Assembly (NCBI GenBank): GCA_040400085.1
Contig: JBBAQX010000077.1
Coordinates: 1-20,167, forward strand
Length of the DNA: 20,167 nt
Direction of reading: 5' to 3'
Origin: HNR sp040400085
Lineage (GTDB): Bacteria > Actinomycetota > Actinomycetes > Actinomycetales > Microbacteriaceae
Shown: positions 13,314 to 20,167 of the stretch, in pieces
Layout of the letters: every line of letters starts with the position of its first letter
Position numbering within the stretch: the first letter of the stretch is position 1
The notes under the pieces: generated by a model
What the model was told of the DNA's origin: nothing
What the model saw: the letters and a program-made list of their open reading frames with translations, nothing else
The model's database searches: none
Translations under genes and position numbers: made by a program

Positions 13314-15752
13314 ATGCCTACCACCCTCACAAAAGTCATCCAAGTCTCTCACGTTAAGAGTGGATTCTCGCTCAAGGGTAACACGTCCCTGTCAACGGCC
13401 GAAGGAGACGCAGACAGCAACGCGCTCAACAAGCTGGTGACGGTCACCACAGAGGCGAAGCCGTTGGAATTACCCGCAGACTTCATCGTGGACCAAGTGG
13501 CGTTGCAGAACACATCAGCCGTCGCAGCAGAGGTGGTGGAGATTGGTTTCGGCAAGGACCAGTTCCCGCTGAGGCTGGCTGCTGGTGACATGATGTCGGT
13601 ATCACTTGCGTCAGGACTTTCCGCACCATCTGAGGATTTGGATTACACGGTGACGTATCTGAAATTGCCATACAGCAGCGGCAGCCGTGATGCGAACGAC
13701 CCATACTCCATCATGGGTAAGTGGTTTACGATTCACGACTCCGAAGGGCCGATCAAGGTGGTGTTTGGGCGGGACGACAATTACATCGAGGCTGACCCTT
13801 CCATTAATGCTCCTCGTATTCTCACGGTGAAGCCTACGTATCCCGGAGGATACGTCAACGCCAGCTACCTATTGTTTCCGTGGTGTCTGACGCCCCTTGC
13901 AGCCAGGCTGCGGCGCATCTCCACCGTTAAACGCGGAGTGGAAGTGTTTAGCTTCGATGTGACGGAGGCGGCCTACCCCAACTTGGAGGGGGCCCCGCGC
14001 ATGCTGCGGATCATCAACAAAGTGGCAGGTGCCAGGCCACCGGTGGATATCGTCACTGGCGGCTTGTTGCGGCTGGGAGTTGTGGCGAAGACGCGCGCCA
14101 GCGTGGCTGCGGTCGTGAGCGAAGGAGTCGTCACCGACTTCACTATCATTGACGACGGGGCAGGCTACACCAAGGCCCCGGCAGTGCGCATTGTAGGCGG
14201 CGGAGGCACGGGTGCCACAGCGACTGCTGTGGTCCAGGTTGGCGCCTCAGTTGTCGGACACATCCAAGTTACCAACCAAGGCAGCGCTTACACGGGCACG
14301 CCCGCGGTGTCGATCACCGGTGGCGGCGGAGTGGGAGCCACAGCACACGCCGTGATGGGCGGCGGTAAGGTGATCGGGATCAACGTCGACCTGCCGGGCA
14401 CCTCGTTTGAGTCTATTCCCACTGTAAGTATAGCAGGGGACCGCACGCTGAACGACGCACAATTTCAAGCTAACATTAACGAGCAGATGGCGGTCGAGAG
14501 CATCACAGTTGTGGATACCGGATCCGGGTATGCGGATGGGACTATCAACTTGGAAATATCCTATCCGGCCGACACGAAAGAGCTTACGGCGCGGCTGCTC
14601 ACCGCGGGCGACTTCGTGATCGACGCCGAGATCATATCTGGCGGGTTCGGATTTTCGAATGCCACCAACGTGCCTTACAGTTCTGGTTTTGAAGCTGCCT
14701 GGAACACCCAACTCAGGGGATGGGGGGTTAACGAAATTGTTCCGTATAATGTAACCGTAGGACTCGGCACACACGGCGGAGCGCTGACAAACGCGACTCC
14801 GGTGTTGGATTATATCGCTAGGGCCCTAGCTTCGGCACCAGCACTTTATATTAACCCGCCGAACGGCGGGTTAATCGTGCGCGAGATATGGGCACGGACG
14901 TCGTCGAAGTTGGGAGGCGGCTTGGGCAGTATTGTGTATACCGACAGTAGAGGATTAAGTGGCTTGGCATTAAGTGACTGGATGGTTGTGGGGGTAGGAT
15001 ATAATGCGGTCCCGACTGTAACCATTTCTCCGGCGCCTGCAAGCGGAACTCCGGCGGTGATCACGGCTGTGCGGGCTGCGAACGGCGACATCACGCTGAG
15101 TCTCACGTCCGGCGGTAGTGGTTATGATCCTTACATCCCCTGCACAGTCACTATATCCCAGCCGGAGCGACGTCAAGCTACAGGGAACCTGGTGGTATCT
15201 GGTGGCCGCGTCACAGGCGTAAGCTTCACCGACGCTGGCGCTGGCTACGCCGTCTCCAAATGCAACGCATACTTCACGCTCCCGATCGTAGTCAAGCCGA
15301 CGTTCAATATTACAACCACCGACGGCGTCGTGACTGGTATAACCATGACATCCGCAGGTGCTAATTATGAGCTGCAGCAAGTGGGCGGGCTGAAGATTAC
15401 AGTCCAGCCAACGCAGGTTCTGGAGTCTGCAACCGCGGTAGCGCAGGTGCAAGATGGCGCAGTGATCGGTGTAACAATGACCCGCGGAGGTCAAGGGTTC
15501 CGCACCCCGCCCAGCGTGAAGTGCGTGGCCTCGCACGCGCCGCCGGCATCCGCCGTAGCCCACATACAGGTCACGGAGGGCAAGCTGGTCAACGTGGTGC
15601 TCGGCGAAGGCGGATCCGGCTACACATCGCCGCCGACCGTGATCATCGAGGACGATGATGGTCCTGTGTCGGTAGCGGCCCCCTTGTTCCTGCGTTCGCG
15701 CTCCGGCTCTCCCAAGGTGAAGATGTTGGCCACCAGCTACATTGACGTATGA
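13314..15752 (+). CDS. Large repeat-rich appendage protein with GxGY repeats (812 aa)
   Basis: Residues 1-270 are a distinct N-terminal part without repeats (KVIQVSHVKSGFSLKGNTSL at the start). From about residue 280 to 785 run roughly ten units of the type 'D-G-A-G-Y-T-x-x-P-x-V-x-I-x-G-G-G-G-x-G-A', for instance DDGAGYTKAPAVRIVGGGG, NQGSAYTGTPAVSITGGGG and EGGSGYTSPPTVIIEDDD. Such GxGY beta repeats occur in large phage and bacterial surface proteins. A middle section (about 490-560) is less regular and holds two inverted repeats in its DNA. TATTGAT lies 7 nt before the start, a possible -10 without a matching -35. Receptor binding or a long fibre shaft is likely. Confidence 0.75.
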   Translation: MPTTLTKVIQVSHVKSGFSLKGNTSLSTAEGDADSNALNKLVTVTTEAKPLELPADFIVDQVALQNTSAVAAEVVEIGFGKDQFPLRLAAGDMMSVSLASGLSAPSEDLDYTVTYLKLPYSSGSRDANDPYSIMGKWFTIHDSEGPIKVVFGRDDNYIEADPSINAPRILTVKPTYPGGYVNASYLLFPWCLTPLAARLRRISTVKRGVEVFSFDVTEAAYPNLEGAPRMLRIINKVAGARPPVDIVTGGLLRLGVVAKTRASVAAVVSEGVVTDFTIIDDGAGYTKAPAVRIVGGGGTGATATAVVQVGASVVGHIQVTNQGSAYTGTPAVSITGGGGVGATAHAVMGGGKVIGINVDLPGTSFESIPTVSIAGDRTLNDAQFQANINEQMAVESITVVDTGSGYADGTINLEISYPADTKELTARLLTAGDFVIDAEIISGGFGFSNATNVPYSSGFEAAWNTQLRGWGVNEIVPYNVTVGLGTHGGALTNATPVLDYIARALASAPALYINPPNGGLIVREIWARTSSKLGGGLGSIVYTDSRGLSGLALSDWMVVGVGYNAVPTVTISPAPASGTPAVITAVRAANGDITLSLTSGGSGYDPYIPCTVTISQPERRQATGNLVVSGGRVTGVSFTDAGAGYAVSKCNAYFTLPIVVKPTFNITTTDGVVTGITMTSAGANYELQQVGGLKITVQPTQVLESATAVAQVQDGAVIGVTMTRGGQGFRTPPSVKCVASHAPPASAVAHIQVTEGKLVNVVLGEGGSGYTSPPTVIIEDDDGPVSVAAPLFLRSRSGSPKVKMLATSYIDV
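14817..14874 (+). repeat. Two adjacent perfect inverted repeats inside the GxGY gene
   Basis: 14817-14830 is a 14-bp perfect palindrome (GCTAGGGCCCTAGC). Twenty nt later TTAACCCGCC (14851-14860) pairs with GGCGGGTTAA (14865-14874) around GAAC. Both are in frame and encode ordinary residues. Confidence 0.6.
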
Positions 15753-16006
15753 ACCCTACCACCTCCAGATCCCTACCCATCATAGGCGCCGCCATCGGCA
15801 CGCTGGCAGGAGCCGTCGGCATGTGGTTCACACTCACTGACCGCATCGAGAAGTCAATTAGCGAGCGAGTCACCAAGGAAATCATGACCGAAACCCGTAT
15901 TGCCCGGCTGGAAGAGCGGGTAGCTTCCCTGCAGGCAGATCGGGCAGCAGAGCGCGTAAGGCGTGTGGACAACGTATCTCCCGTAACCGTAGTGCCTTCT
16001 CAATGA
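15749..16006 (+). CDS. Small membrane-anchored coiled-coil protein (85 aa)
   Basis: ATG 15749 overlaps the previous stop by 4 nt. Residues 9-30 are a hydrophobic Gly/Ala segment (LPIIGAAIGTLAGAVGMWFT), likely one transmembrane helix, followed by a charged coiled coil (EKSISERVTKEIMTETRIAR, LEERVASLQADRAAERV). The layout resembles small inner-membrane lysis accessory proteins of the i-spanin or holin-antiholin kind. It begins a run of five membrane or exported proteins ending in an endolysin. No family is recognised. Confidence 0.7.
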   Translation: MNPTTSRSLPIIGAAIGTLAGAVGMWFTLTDRIEKSISERVTKEIMTETRIARLEERVASLQADRAAERVRRVDNVSPVTVVPSQ

Positions 16007-16021
16007 TTTTACGTGCTTATG

Positions 16022-16050
16022 TTGACCGGGACCTCCAATTATCGTAGCCT
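16022..16050 (+). promoter_or_regulatory. Predicted promoter of the lysis region
   Basis: TTGACC (16022-16027), 17 nt, TAGCCT (16045-16050). Expected +1 is near 16057, giving a 13-nt leader (ending CTCAAAATC) before ATG 16070. This supports 16070 rather than the in-frame GTG at 16013. Confidence 0.45.
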
Positions 16051-16069
16051 GCGCACCTCACTCAAAATC

Positions 16070-16555
16070 ATGGCCACGCCCGCACCCCGTCCGTCCCAAG
16101 AAGCTTCCACAGTCGAACGCATCACCCGTCTTGAGGATGGGCAAGCCACACTGCAGACCACCGTGCAGAGACTTGCCGAACTGCAGTCTGACCAGGCGGA
16201 GATGCAGGCCAAAGAGCACGGCCAGACACGTAAGGAAATCATGACTTTGGCGGAGCGCTTCAGCAACGCTGGGAAGCCGAATTTCGCGGTCATCATTGCG
16301 GCCTGCTCGTTCCTGCTGGTGCTGGGCACTGCGGTTCTTTCGCCACTTTATTTTCAGATTCAGGAAAACAAACACGCGCTGACCGACCTTGCGCGGGAGG
16401 TGGCGGATCACCGCTCAATGCCGATCCATCCGGTCGCCGCAGCACGTATGGAAGAGCGGGAGAAGGCGTCCTTGCGCGAGGCGGCGCTCGTCGAGCAACT
16501 TTCCGTATCACGCGATGCCCTGCTCGATCTGAAGATTCAACACCTGAAGCCGTGA
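16070..16555 (+). CDS. Bitopic coiled-coil membrane protein (161 aa)
   Basis: The start at ATG 16070 is preferred over GTG 16013, which lies upstream of the promoter. Residues 12-62 are a coiled coil (RITRLEDGQATLQTTVQRLA), residues 71-95 a transmembrane helix (FAVIIAACSFLLVLGTAVL), and residues 98-161 a second charged helix (ALTDLAREVADHRSM, LREAALVEQLSVSRDALLDL). With one central membrane span it could link cytoplasm and periplasm. It sits immediately before the u-spanin candidate and may be a lysis regulator, but no direct evidence exists. Confidence 0.7.
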   Translation: MATPAPRPSQEASTVERITRLEDGQATLQTTVQRLAELQSDQAEMQAKEHGQTRKEIMTLAERFSNAGKPNFAVIIAACSFLLVLGTAVLSPLYFQIQENKHALTDLAREVADHRSMPIHPVAAARMEEREKASLREAALVEQLSVSRDALLDLKIQHLKP

Positions 16556-16577
16556 CGGCCGCTGCGTGAGGCTGTAG

Positions 16578-16606
16578 TTGACATACCGACTGCCTACCGG
16601 CAACCT
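16578..16606 (+). promoter_or_regulatory. Late promoter, leaderless start at 16613
   Basis: Consensus TTGACA (16578-16583), 17 nt, weak CAACCT (16601-16606), 6 nt, ATG 16613. Spacing is identical to the promoters at 4155, 4851 and 10089. Confidence 0.55.
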
Positions 16607-16612
16607 CCCCGC

Positions 16613-17329
16613 ATGAGAAATCGAAAAAAGCATTCTCGGGCAAAACGCTTCATCCTCGCCGGCTTCTGTCTGCTCGCCGTCGCCACGTGTGCGCCTATAG
16701 GCAAGCCTCAGCGAGCCACGATCGTCCGACTCCCGCCCGCCACCCATCAACCTTCCGCCCAGCCGTCGGTAGCCGATGCACGTAGGCTGTCCAGCGAGGC
16801 AGACGCGCAAAGTGCCATCGCGGCCGACCAGGTCAGTCGTGCCGGGAAGGGGATGAAGGAAACTCAGCAGGAGATGCAGCAGCTGGTTGAGACAACCATG
16901 CGCCTGCGACAGCAGAAAGCTGCCAGTGAGAGCGACCTGCTGAAGCTCTACAACCGTCTGGTCGAGCAAGAGAAGCGCATGCGCATGCTGGTGTCAGACA
17001 TCAGCGACGCAGAGACATCGTTGGCCAGCGAGCGCAACATGCGGCAGCAGGTGAGCGTGAAGCTTTCTGAGGCCGAGGCCCTCATCGCAGCAAAGGATGC
17101 GGAAGCGCTACAGCTGCGCGATCAGCTCGTCTATATGAACGATGTGGCGGAAGCTGCCCGCAAGATGGCGGACGATAACGCAGCGCTCGCAGGCAAAGAG
17201 AGCGCCAGGGCAGATTCCGCAACTGGGGCGTCCAACCTCAAGACCCGGCTGCTGCTCGGCACTGGAGGCTTGCTGTTGCTGGCCTGCGGCGTTATATTCC
17301 TGCTCGTGAGGACCAAGCTCCCCATATGA
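16613..17329 (+). CDS. Candidate unimolecular spanin (238 aa)
   Basis: Unimolecular spanins span the periplasm of Gram-negative hosts with an N-terminal outer-membrane lipoprotein signal and a C-terminal inner-membrane helix, and help to fuse the two membranes at lysis. Here residues 1-25 are a basic then hydrophobic signal (KRFILAGFCLLAVATC) with a lipobox-like AVATC at C26; Thr at -1 is unusual. Residues 52-200 are a long helical region (EMQQLVETTMRLRQQKAASE, LRDQLVYMNDVAEAARKMAD). Residues 212-232 are a C-terminal transmembrane helix (LLLGTGGLLLLACGVIFLLV). The length suits a periplasm-spanning rod. The stop overlaps the holin candidate by 4 nt. The assignment is architectural, not by homology. 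Confidence 0.6.
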   Translation: MRNRKKHSRAKRFILAGFCLLAVATCAPIGKPQRATIVRLPPATHQPSAQPSVADARRLSSEADAQSAIAADQVSRAGKGMKETQQEMQQLVETTMRLRQQKAASESDLLKLYNRLVEQEKRMRMLVSDISDAETSLASERNMRQQVSVKLSEAEALIAAKDAEALQLRDQLVYMNDVAEAARKMADDNAALAGKESARADSATGASNLKTRLLLGTGGLLLLACGVIFLLVRTKLPI

Positions 17330-17715
17330 ACCACTACAAACGTCACACCATGAACGCTACACTCAGCACCATGCGGGCCTTCGGCTCGTTCATCAAAAAT
17401 AAAGCCATCGCGATCATCGTGCTGGCTGTGTCCGCCTACATCTACCTGGGTATCCCTGCTGACTCGGCGACGCCCATGCCTTTCGTAGAAGTGTTCTACG
17501 CCGGAATCCTTCTCGGCACCATCATTGTTGTGGCCCCGTTCATCCGGTTGCTCGTATTCCCTGAGGTGGCTTCGTATGCTGAGTCTGGCGAGCTGCGCAA
17601 GGATCTGGCGACGCGCTCAACGATCAGCCCGGCGCTGTTACATTACTGGTTCGCTACCGCTATTTGCTACGCTGCCACGATCCTCTGTGTTACGGCCCTA
17701 CTCAACCTGAAGTGA
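17326..17715 (+). CDS. Holin candidate, three transmembrane helices (129 aa)
   Basis: Holins form inner-membrane holes that time lysis. This protein has three hydrophobic segments: residues 27-43 (AIAIIVLAVSAYIYLGI), 55-78 (VEVFYAGILLGTIIVVAPFI) and 105-126 (LHYWFATAICYAATILCV), with a charged loop between the last two (ESGELRKDLATRS) and a basic N-terminus, the usual class I holin layout. It overlaps the upstream spanin candidate by 4 nt and the downstream endolysin by 4 nt. An internal ATG at 17350 gives a version eight residues shorter, a possible dual start as in lambda-type holins. Confidence 0.65.
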   Translation: MNHYKRHTMNATLSTMRAFGSFIKNKAIAIIVLAVSAYIYLGIPADSATPMPFVEVFYAGILLGTIIVVAPFIRLLVFPEVASYAESGELRKDLATRSTISPALLHYWFATAICYAATILCVTALLNLK

Positions 17716-18341
17716 AGATCTGGATTCTGATGCTGGCCTTGGTCTCTACTGCTTGTTCGCAAGACCGCGACGCCCAGCAAGTGGAGAGGTGGAAGGCTGC
17801 CTACGTGCTTCCGCACCGGGTCAAGGCGGTGCAACTTACGGTTGACCGCATTGTGTCCAACCAGAACCGCTACAAGGCGGTGGGAAGCGTGACTGGTGTT
17901 CCGTGGTATGCACTCGCAGGTATCCATAATATGGAGTCCAGCGGGAGCTTTCACCACCACCTTCACGAAGGGTCCTCCCTGAAGTGGCGCACGCGCTACG
18001 TCCCAAAGGGTAGGCCCAAGACGGGGACGCCCCCGTTCACATGGGAATACTCCGCGATCGACGCCATGAACTACGACTCCATGGGCGAGAAGAACTGGGC
18101 GAAGCTGGGTGCTGCGCTTACAGCCCTTGAGGGGTATAATGGCTTCGGCATGCGGCGTTACCATCCTAATGTGCCGACGCCGTATCTATGGTCATTCTGC
18201 GGGCCTGGCACCATCTTCCTGCCGGGTAAGTATATAGCAGACGGCGTCTACAGCTCCACCGCGCGCTCCGAGCAGATCGGGATCGCCGCGCTGTGGAAAG
18301 AGATGGAGCGTAGGAAATTAATCGAAATACCAACCCCATGA
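17712..18341 (+). CDS. Exported endolysin, lysozyme-like (209 aa)
   Basis: The GTG at 17712 overlaps the holin stop by 4 nt and is preferred over the upstream in-frame ATG at 17664. Residues 1-15 are a short hydrophobic export signal (KIWILMLALVSTAC) ending in a possible lipobox Cys15; it could also be a signal-anchor. Residues 60-115 hold the core: GVPWYALAGIHNMESSGSF with Glu75 as probable catalytic acid, HHHLHEG, and a 'PKGRPKTGTPPFTWEYSA' stretch, a pattern I associate with phage muramidases that have 'HLHNGDPL...PAGRP' motifs. The rest includes 'ALEGYNGFGMRRYHPNVPTP' and PYLWSFCG. It should cleave peptidoglycan glycan strands in the periplasm. Confidence 0.75.
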   Translation: MKIWILMLALVSTACSQDRDAQQVERWKAAYVLPHRVKAVQLTVDRIVSNQNRYKAVGSVTGVPWYALAGIHNMESSGSFHHHLHEGSSLKWRTRYVPKGRPKTGTPPFTWEYSAIDAMNYDSMGEKNWAKLGAALTALEGYNGFGMRRYHPNVPTPYLWSFCGPGTIFLPGKYIADGVYSSTARSEQIGIAALWKEMERRKLIEIPTP

Positions 18342-19147
18342 CCGCAGCGAGACTAAAGCGCGGCGCTGTGCGTGCGGATGGTGTTCTGGTGCTACACAAC
18401 CTCGAAGCAGGGGAGCGGTGGGTGACTAGAGAGCGCTACGAAATCAAGATGGCAGCCAACCGAGCGCGGGCGCGTACCAAGTCAGCAGCCATCAAGGAGG
18501 CAACGGCGCGCGCTCGTCGAGATCTGACCGCACGGCTGGTCGTTACGGGCAGGCGAACTCACGGAGAGATTCATCCAGGGACGGGTAAAGTTTTTTGGGG
18601 CTACCAGCCCCACTGCAAAGACGGCGAACAATGGATGACCGCGGAGAAGTTCGCTACCACGAAGGCGCGACAGAAGCGATGGGAAAAGGAGTTACCTACA
18701 TCTTCACCCAGGCGACAGCGTCATAGAGATCCAGCTTATAGAGCAAGAGCCAACGCCTGCGCTAGAAAGAGCCAGTCACTACCGCACGTAAAGGCCCGCA
18801 ACGCGGCGAAAGCGCGTAGGATGCGCGCTAGTAACCCAATGCACGCCCTAGCCTGCCGGTGTCGCATCCGCCTTCTGGCGTTCTTGCGAAGTCGAGGGCT
18901 GCGCAAGAACAAAAAGACCGCAGAATTCATCGGTTGCTCGTGGGAGCTCTTACGTGATCATATAGCCCGGCAGTTTGTGGGTGGTATGAGTTGGGATAAC
19001 CGGGAACTGTGGCACGTCGATCACATCATCCCGCTGGCCTCCGCCATCACCGAAGAGGACATCCTCGAATTGTGCCACTACACCAACCTGCAGCCTCTGT
19101 GGGCGGCGGATAATTTGTCAAAGGGCGCTAATTACCTACCCAAGTGA
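18338..19147 (+). CDS. HNH endonuclease (269 aa)
   Basis: The ATG overlaps the endolysin stop by 4 nt. The C-terminal third is a typical HNH nuclease: 'FIGCSWELLRDHIARQF', then WHVDHIIPLASA (D228, H229), HYTNLQPLWAADNLSKGAN (N250, N259), as in phage-borne free-standing HNH enzymes. The N-terminal two thirds are strongly basic and contain two related units, GERWVTRERYEIK and GEQWMTAEKFATTK, possibly DNA-binding repeats. It may be a homing endonuclease, but being fully coupled to the lysis genes argues for a stable resident gene. Substrate is unknown. Confidence 0.85.
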   Translation: MTAARLKRGAVRADGVLVLHNLEAGERWVTRERYEIKMAANRARARTKSAAIKEATARARRDLTARLVVTGRRTHGEIHPGTGKVFWGYQPHCKDGEQWMTAEKFATTKARQKRWEKELPTSSPRRQRHRDPAYRARANACARKSQSLPHVKARNAAKARRMRASNPMHALACRCRIRLLAFLRSRGLRKNKKTAEFIGCSWELLRDHIARQFVGGMSWDNRELWHVDHIIPLASAITEEDILELCHYTNLQPLWAADNLSKGANYLPK

Positions 19148-19674
19148 TGCGTCGCATACAGTCAGCTCTGCGCTACACGGAAGGCGGTCGATACCGCTTC
19201 ACCTTGGACGCCGACCTGATCGTTGATTTACGGCTGCACCTGCGCGGGTTCCACGTCCTGCAAGACCGGGGCCGGACATTCGCGGTTCTGGATGACGATC
19301 AACTCACGATACGCAAGGGGTTCGCCTTCGATGGTTGTAGTCCGGCGTTCCGCATCGCTGGTCGGTGGTTCGGCGTTCCGACACCACCATCTGCAGTTGC
19401 AGCGGCGGCGACGCACGACTGCCTGCGCGGGTATCTGAGGCTACCGTGCCTGTGCTACTCGATCGGTGATACGGACGACGTATTTCACTCCATCCTCGAG
19501 GAGCAAGGCTGCAAGCTGGGTGATTTGTATCACGCCGCCGTCGCCGGTTGGCCCGGTCGCCTGTATTACCGCCTGACGGCGTTGGGGCCCTCATCGGCGC
19601 GGTGCAGGTGCCACTGCTGCACCAGCCCTTCAGGCTTGCCACTGCTGGGGCGGCAGATTAAACTGCACGCATGA
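19144..19674 (+). CDS. DUF1353-like phage protein (176 aa)
   Basis: Translation can start at GTG 19144 (4-nt overlap with the HNH stop) or ATG 19147. The core resembles DUF1353: a beta region (YRFTLDADLIVDLR), a 'KGFAFDGCSPAF' motif at residues 58-69, then ATHDCLRGYLRLP (H91, D92) and 'GDTDDVFHSILEEQG' at 108-122. Spaced His and Asp residues could bind a metal, as in a hydrolase, but the family function is not established to my knowledge. The C-terminus is Cys-rich (ARCRCHCCTSPSG) and looks less conserved. Family assignment is by pattern only. Confidence 0.6.
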   Translation: MMRRIQSALRYTEGGRYRFTLDADLIVDLRLHLRGFHVLQDRGRTFAVLDDDQLTIRKGFAFDGCSPAFRIAGRWFGVPTPPSAVAAAATHDCLRGYLRLPCLCYSIGDTDDVFHSILEEQGCKLGDLYHAAVAGWPGRLYYRLTALGPSSARCRCHCCTSPSGLPLLGRQIKLHA

Positions 19675-19726
19675 TTCGCAGGTAGACTCGAAAGCCGAGA
19701 ATCAGCGCCACCAGACAAACACAGAC

Positions 19727-19918
19727 ATGCTGCCGCCTTCCATTGTTAAAAATATCGTAGAAGCGCTTGTTGCGCCTACGCTGGTGCAGCGCGTCCCTGG
19801 TAATCAGGGCACTCCGGGTATGAATGTGACGCCGGCGGCATCGCCCTACTACAGGAATCAAAGCGGCGAAATGTTAACCAGCCCTCTTGGTGCCGTCTAT
19901 ATCCGGCCACAGCCATAA
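19727..19918 (+). CDS. Small Pro/Gly-rich protein (63 aa)
   Basis: The frame starts at ATG 19727 and ends three bases before the next gene. The N-terminus is a helix (LPPSIVKNIVEALVAPTLVQ), the rest is Pro/Gly/Asn-rich (VPGNQGTPGMNVTPAASPYY) ending LGAVYIRPQP. No ribosome binding site or family is visible. Being followed by another virion-like gene suggests a minor structural protein. Confidence 0.55.
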   Translation: MLPPSIVKNIVEALVAPTLVQRVPGNQGTPGMNVTPAASPYYRNQSGEMLTSPLGAVYIRPQP

Positions 19919-19921
19919 GTC

Positions 19922-20167
19922 ATGACTACTACTGATATTGTGGATAAGTTTATTATCGGACAGCCGCTCGGCTTCGGGGACTGTGCGGAGATTAACTCGG
20001 CGTTCCGGGGAGCCTGCCAGCGCCGGCTCGCCGATGGGTCGCATACTATAGGCGGGTTTTTAGTCGAAGCGTCCGGCGGAACGGCGACGTGCGTCGGACA
20101 TGTTGACGGAACTGGTATTACGGGAGCGAAGGGATTGCAGACGTTTTATGATATCACTTCCATAGGA
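19922..20167 (+). CDS. Start of a protein of unknown function, 3' end outside the window
   Basis: ATG 19922 opens 82 codons to the window edge. The N-terminus (MTTTDIVDKFIIGQPLGFGD) is followed by a Gly/Thr-rich, probably beta region (GGFLVEASGGTATCVGHVDG, then TGITGAKGLQTFYDITSIG) that recalls phage appendage proteins. TTGGTG lies at 19887, 35 nt before the ATG as in the leaderless promoters, but the bases at the -10 position (CAGCCA) do not fit well. Confidence 0.65.
   Translation, partial: MTTTDIVDKFIIGQPLGFGDCAEINSAFRGACQRRLADGSHTIGGFLVEASGGTATCVGHVDGTGITGAKGLQTFYDITSIG

Noticed and set aside
16013..16069. Longer start (GTG) for the 161-residue protein
   Set aside because: The extension crosses the predicted promoter at 16022-16050 and has no ribosome binding site.
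19887..19915. Leaderless promoter for the last gene
   Set aside because: TTGGTG is at the right distance from ATG 19922, but the -10 position reads CAGCCA and lacks a final T.

Overview
The window reads as part of a tailed double-stranded DNA phage genome (Caudoviricetes-like), probably from a metagenomic assembly because it carries a 100-N gap. All convincing genes are on the + strand, packed with 1-4 nt overlaps or short gaps. The content is late-phage: a putative virion protein, a tail-fibre gene, several large repeat-rich appendage proteins, and a lysis cassette. A candidate unimolecular spanin implies a Gram-negative host envelope. A motif of the kind 'SKDLVTW' in one FN3-bearing protein recalls proteins of Verrucomicrobiota, but this host hint is weak.

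Layout. 1-1968: the 3' end of a large gene with glycine-rich hydrophobic segments, then two small membrane proteins. 1968-3375: about 1.4 kb nearly without genes but full of strong local RNA structure, including a three-way junction with complementary loops, a 15-bp stem held by G-U wobbles, GNRA tetraloops, terminator-like stems and a 7-nt pseudoknot. A 58-codon gene (3018-3194) and a weaker 37-codon one (2231-2344) lie inside it. 3376-5631: small genes and Ala/Thr- or Pro/Met-rich virion-type proteins. 5631-6665: a fibre gene with classic tail-fibre repeats. 6667-10092: a 1141-residue protein that is a tandem duplication of an [Ig-like, Ig-like, trypsin-like protease] module, both catalytic triads apparently intact. 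10124-15752: further appendage proteins, including a nonapeptide-repeat beta-helix protein interrupted by the assembly gap, a small helical protein, an FN3 protein with an internal signal peptide, and an 812-residue protein with about ten GxGY repeats. 15749-18341: lysis region with two TM/coiled-coil proteins, a u-spanin-like protein, a three-TM holin candidate and an exported endolysin. 18338-20167: an HNH endonuclease, a DUF1353-like protein, a small protein and the 5' end of another gene.

Expression. Most starts have no Shine-Dalgarno sequence. Four starts (4190, 4886, 10124, 16613) share one geometry: a TTGNNN hexamer, 17 nt, a -10-like hexamer ending in T, 6 nt, then the start codon. 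That puts the expected +1 on the start codon, so leaderless mRNAs are predicted. Related promoters precede 1606, 3793 and 16070. At 4836-4879 a terminator and the next promoter occupy the same bases.

The best candidates for something undescribed are the structured RNA region, the leaderless late-promoter set and the duplicated virion protease.
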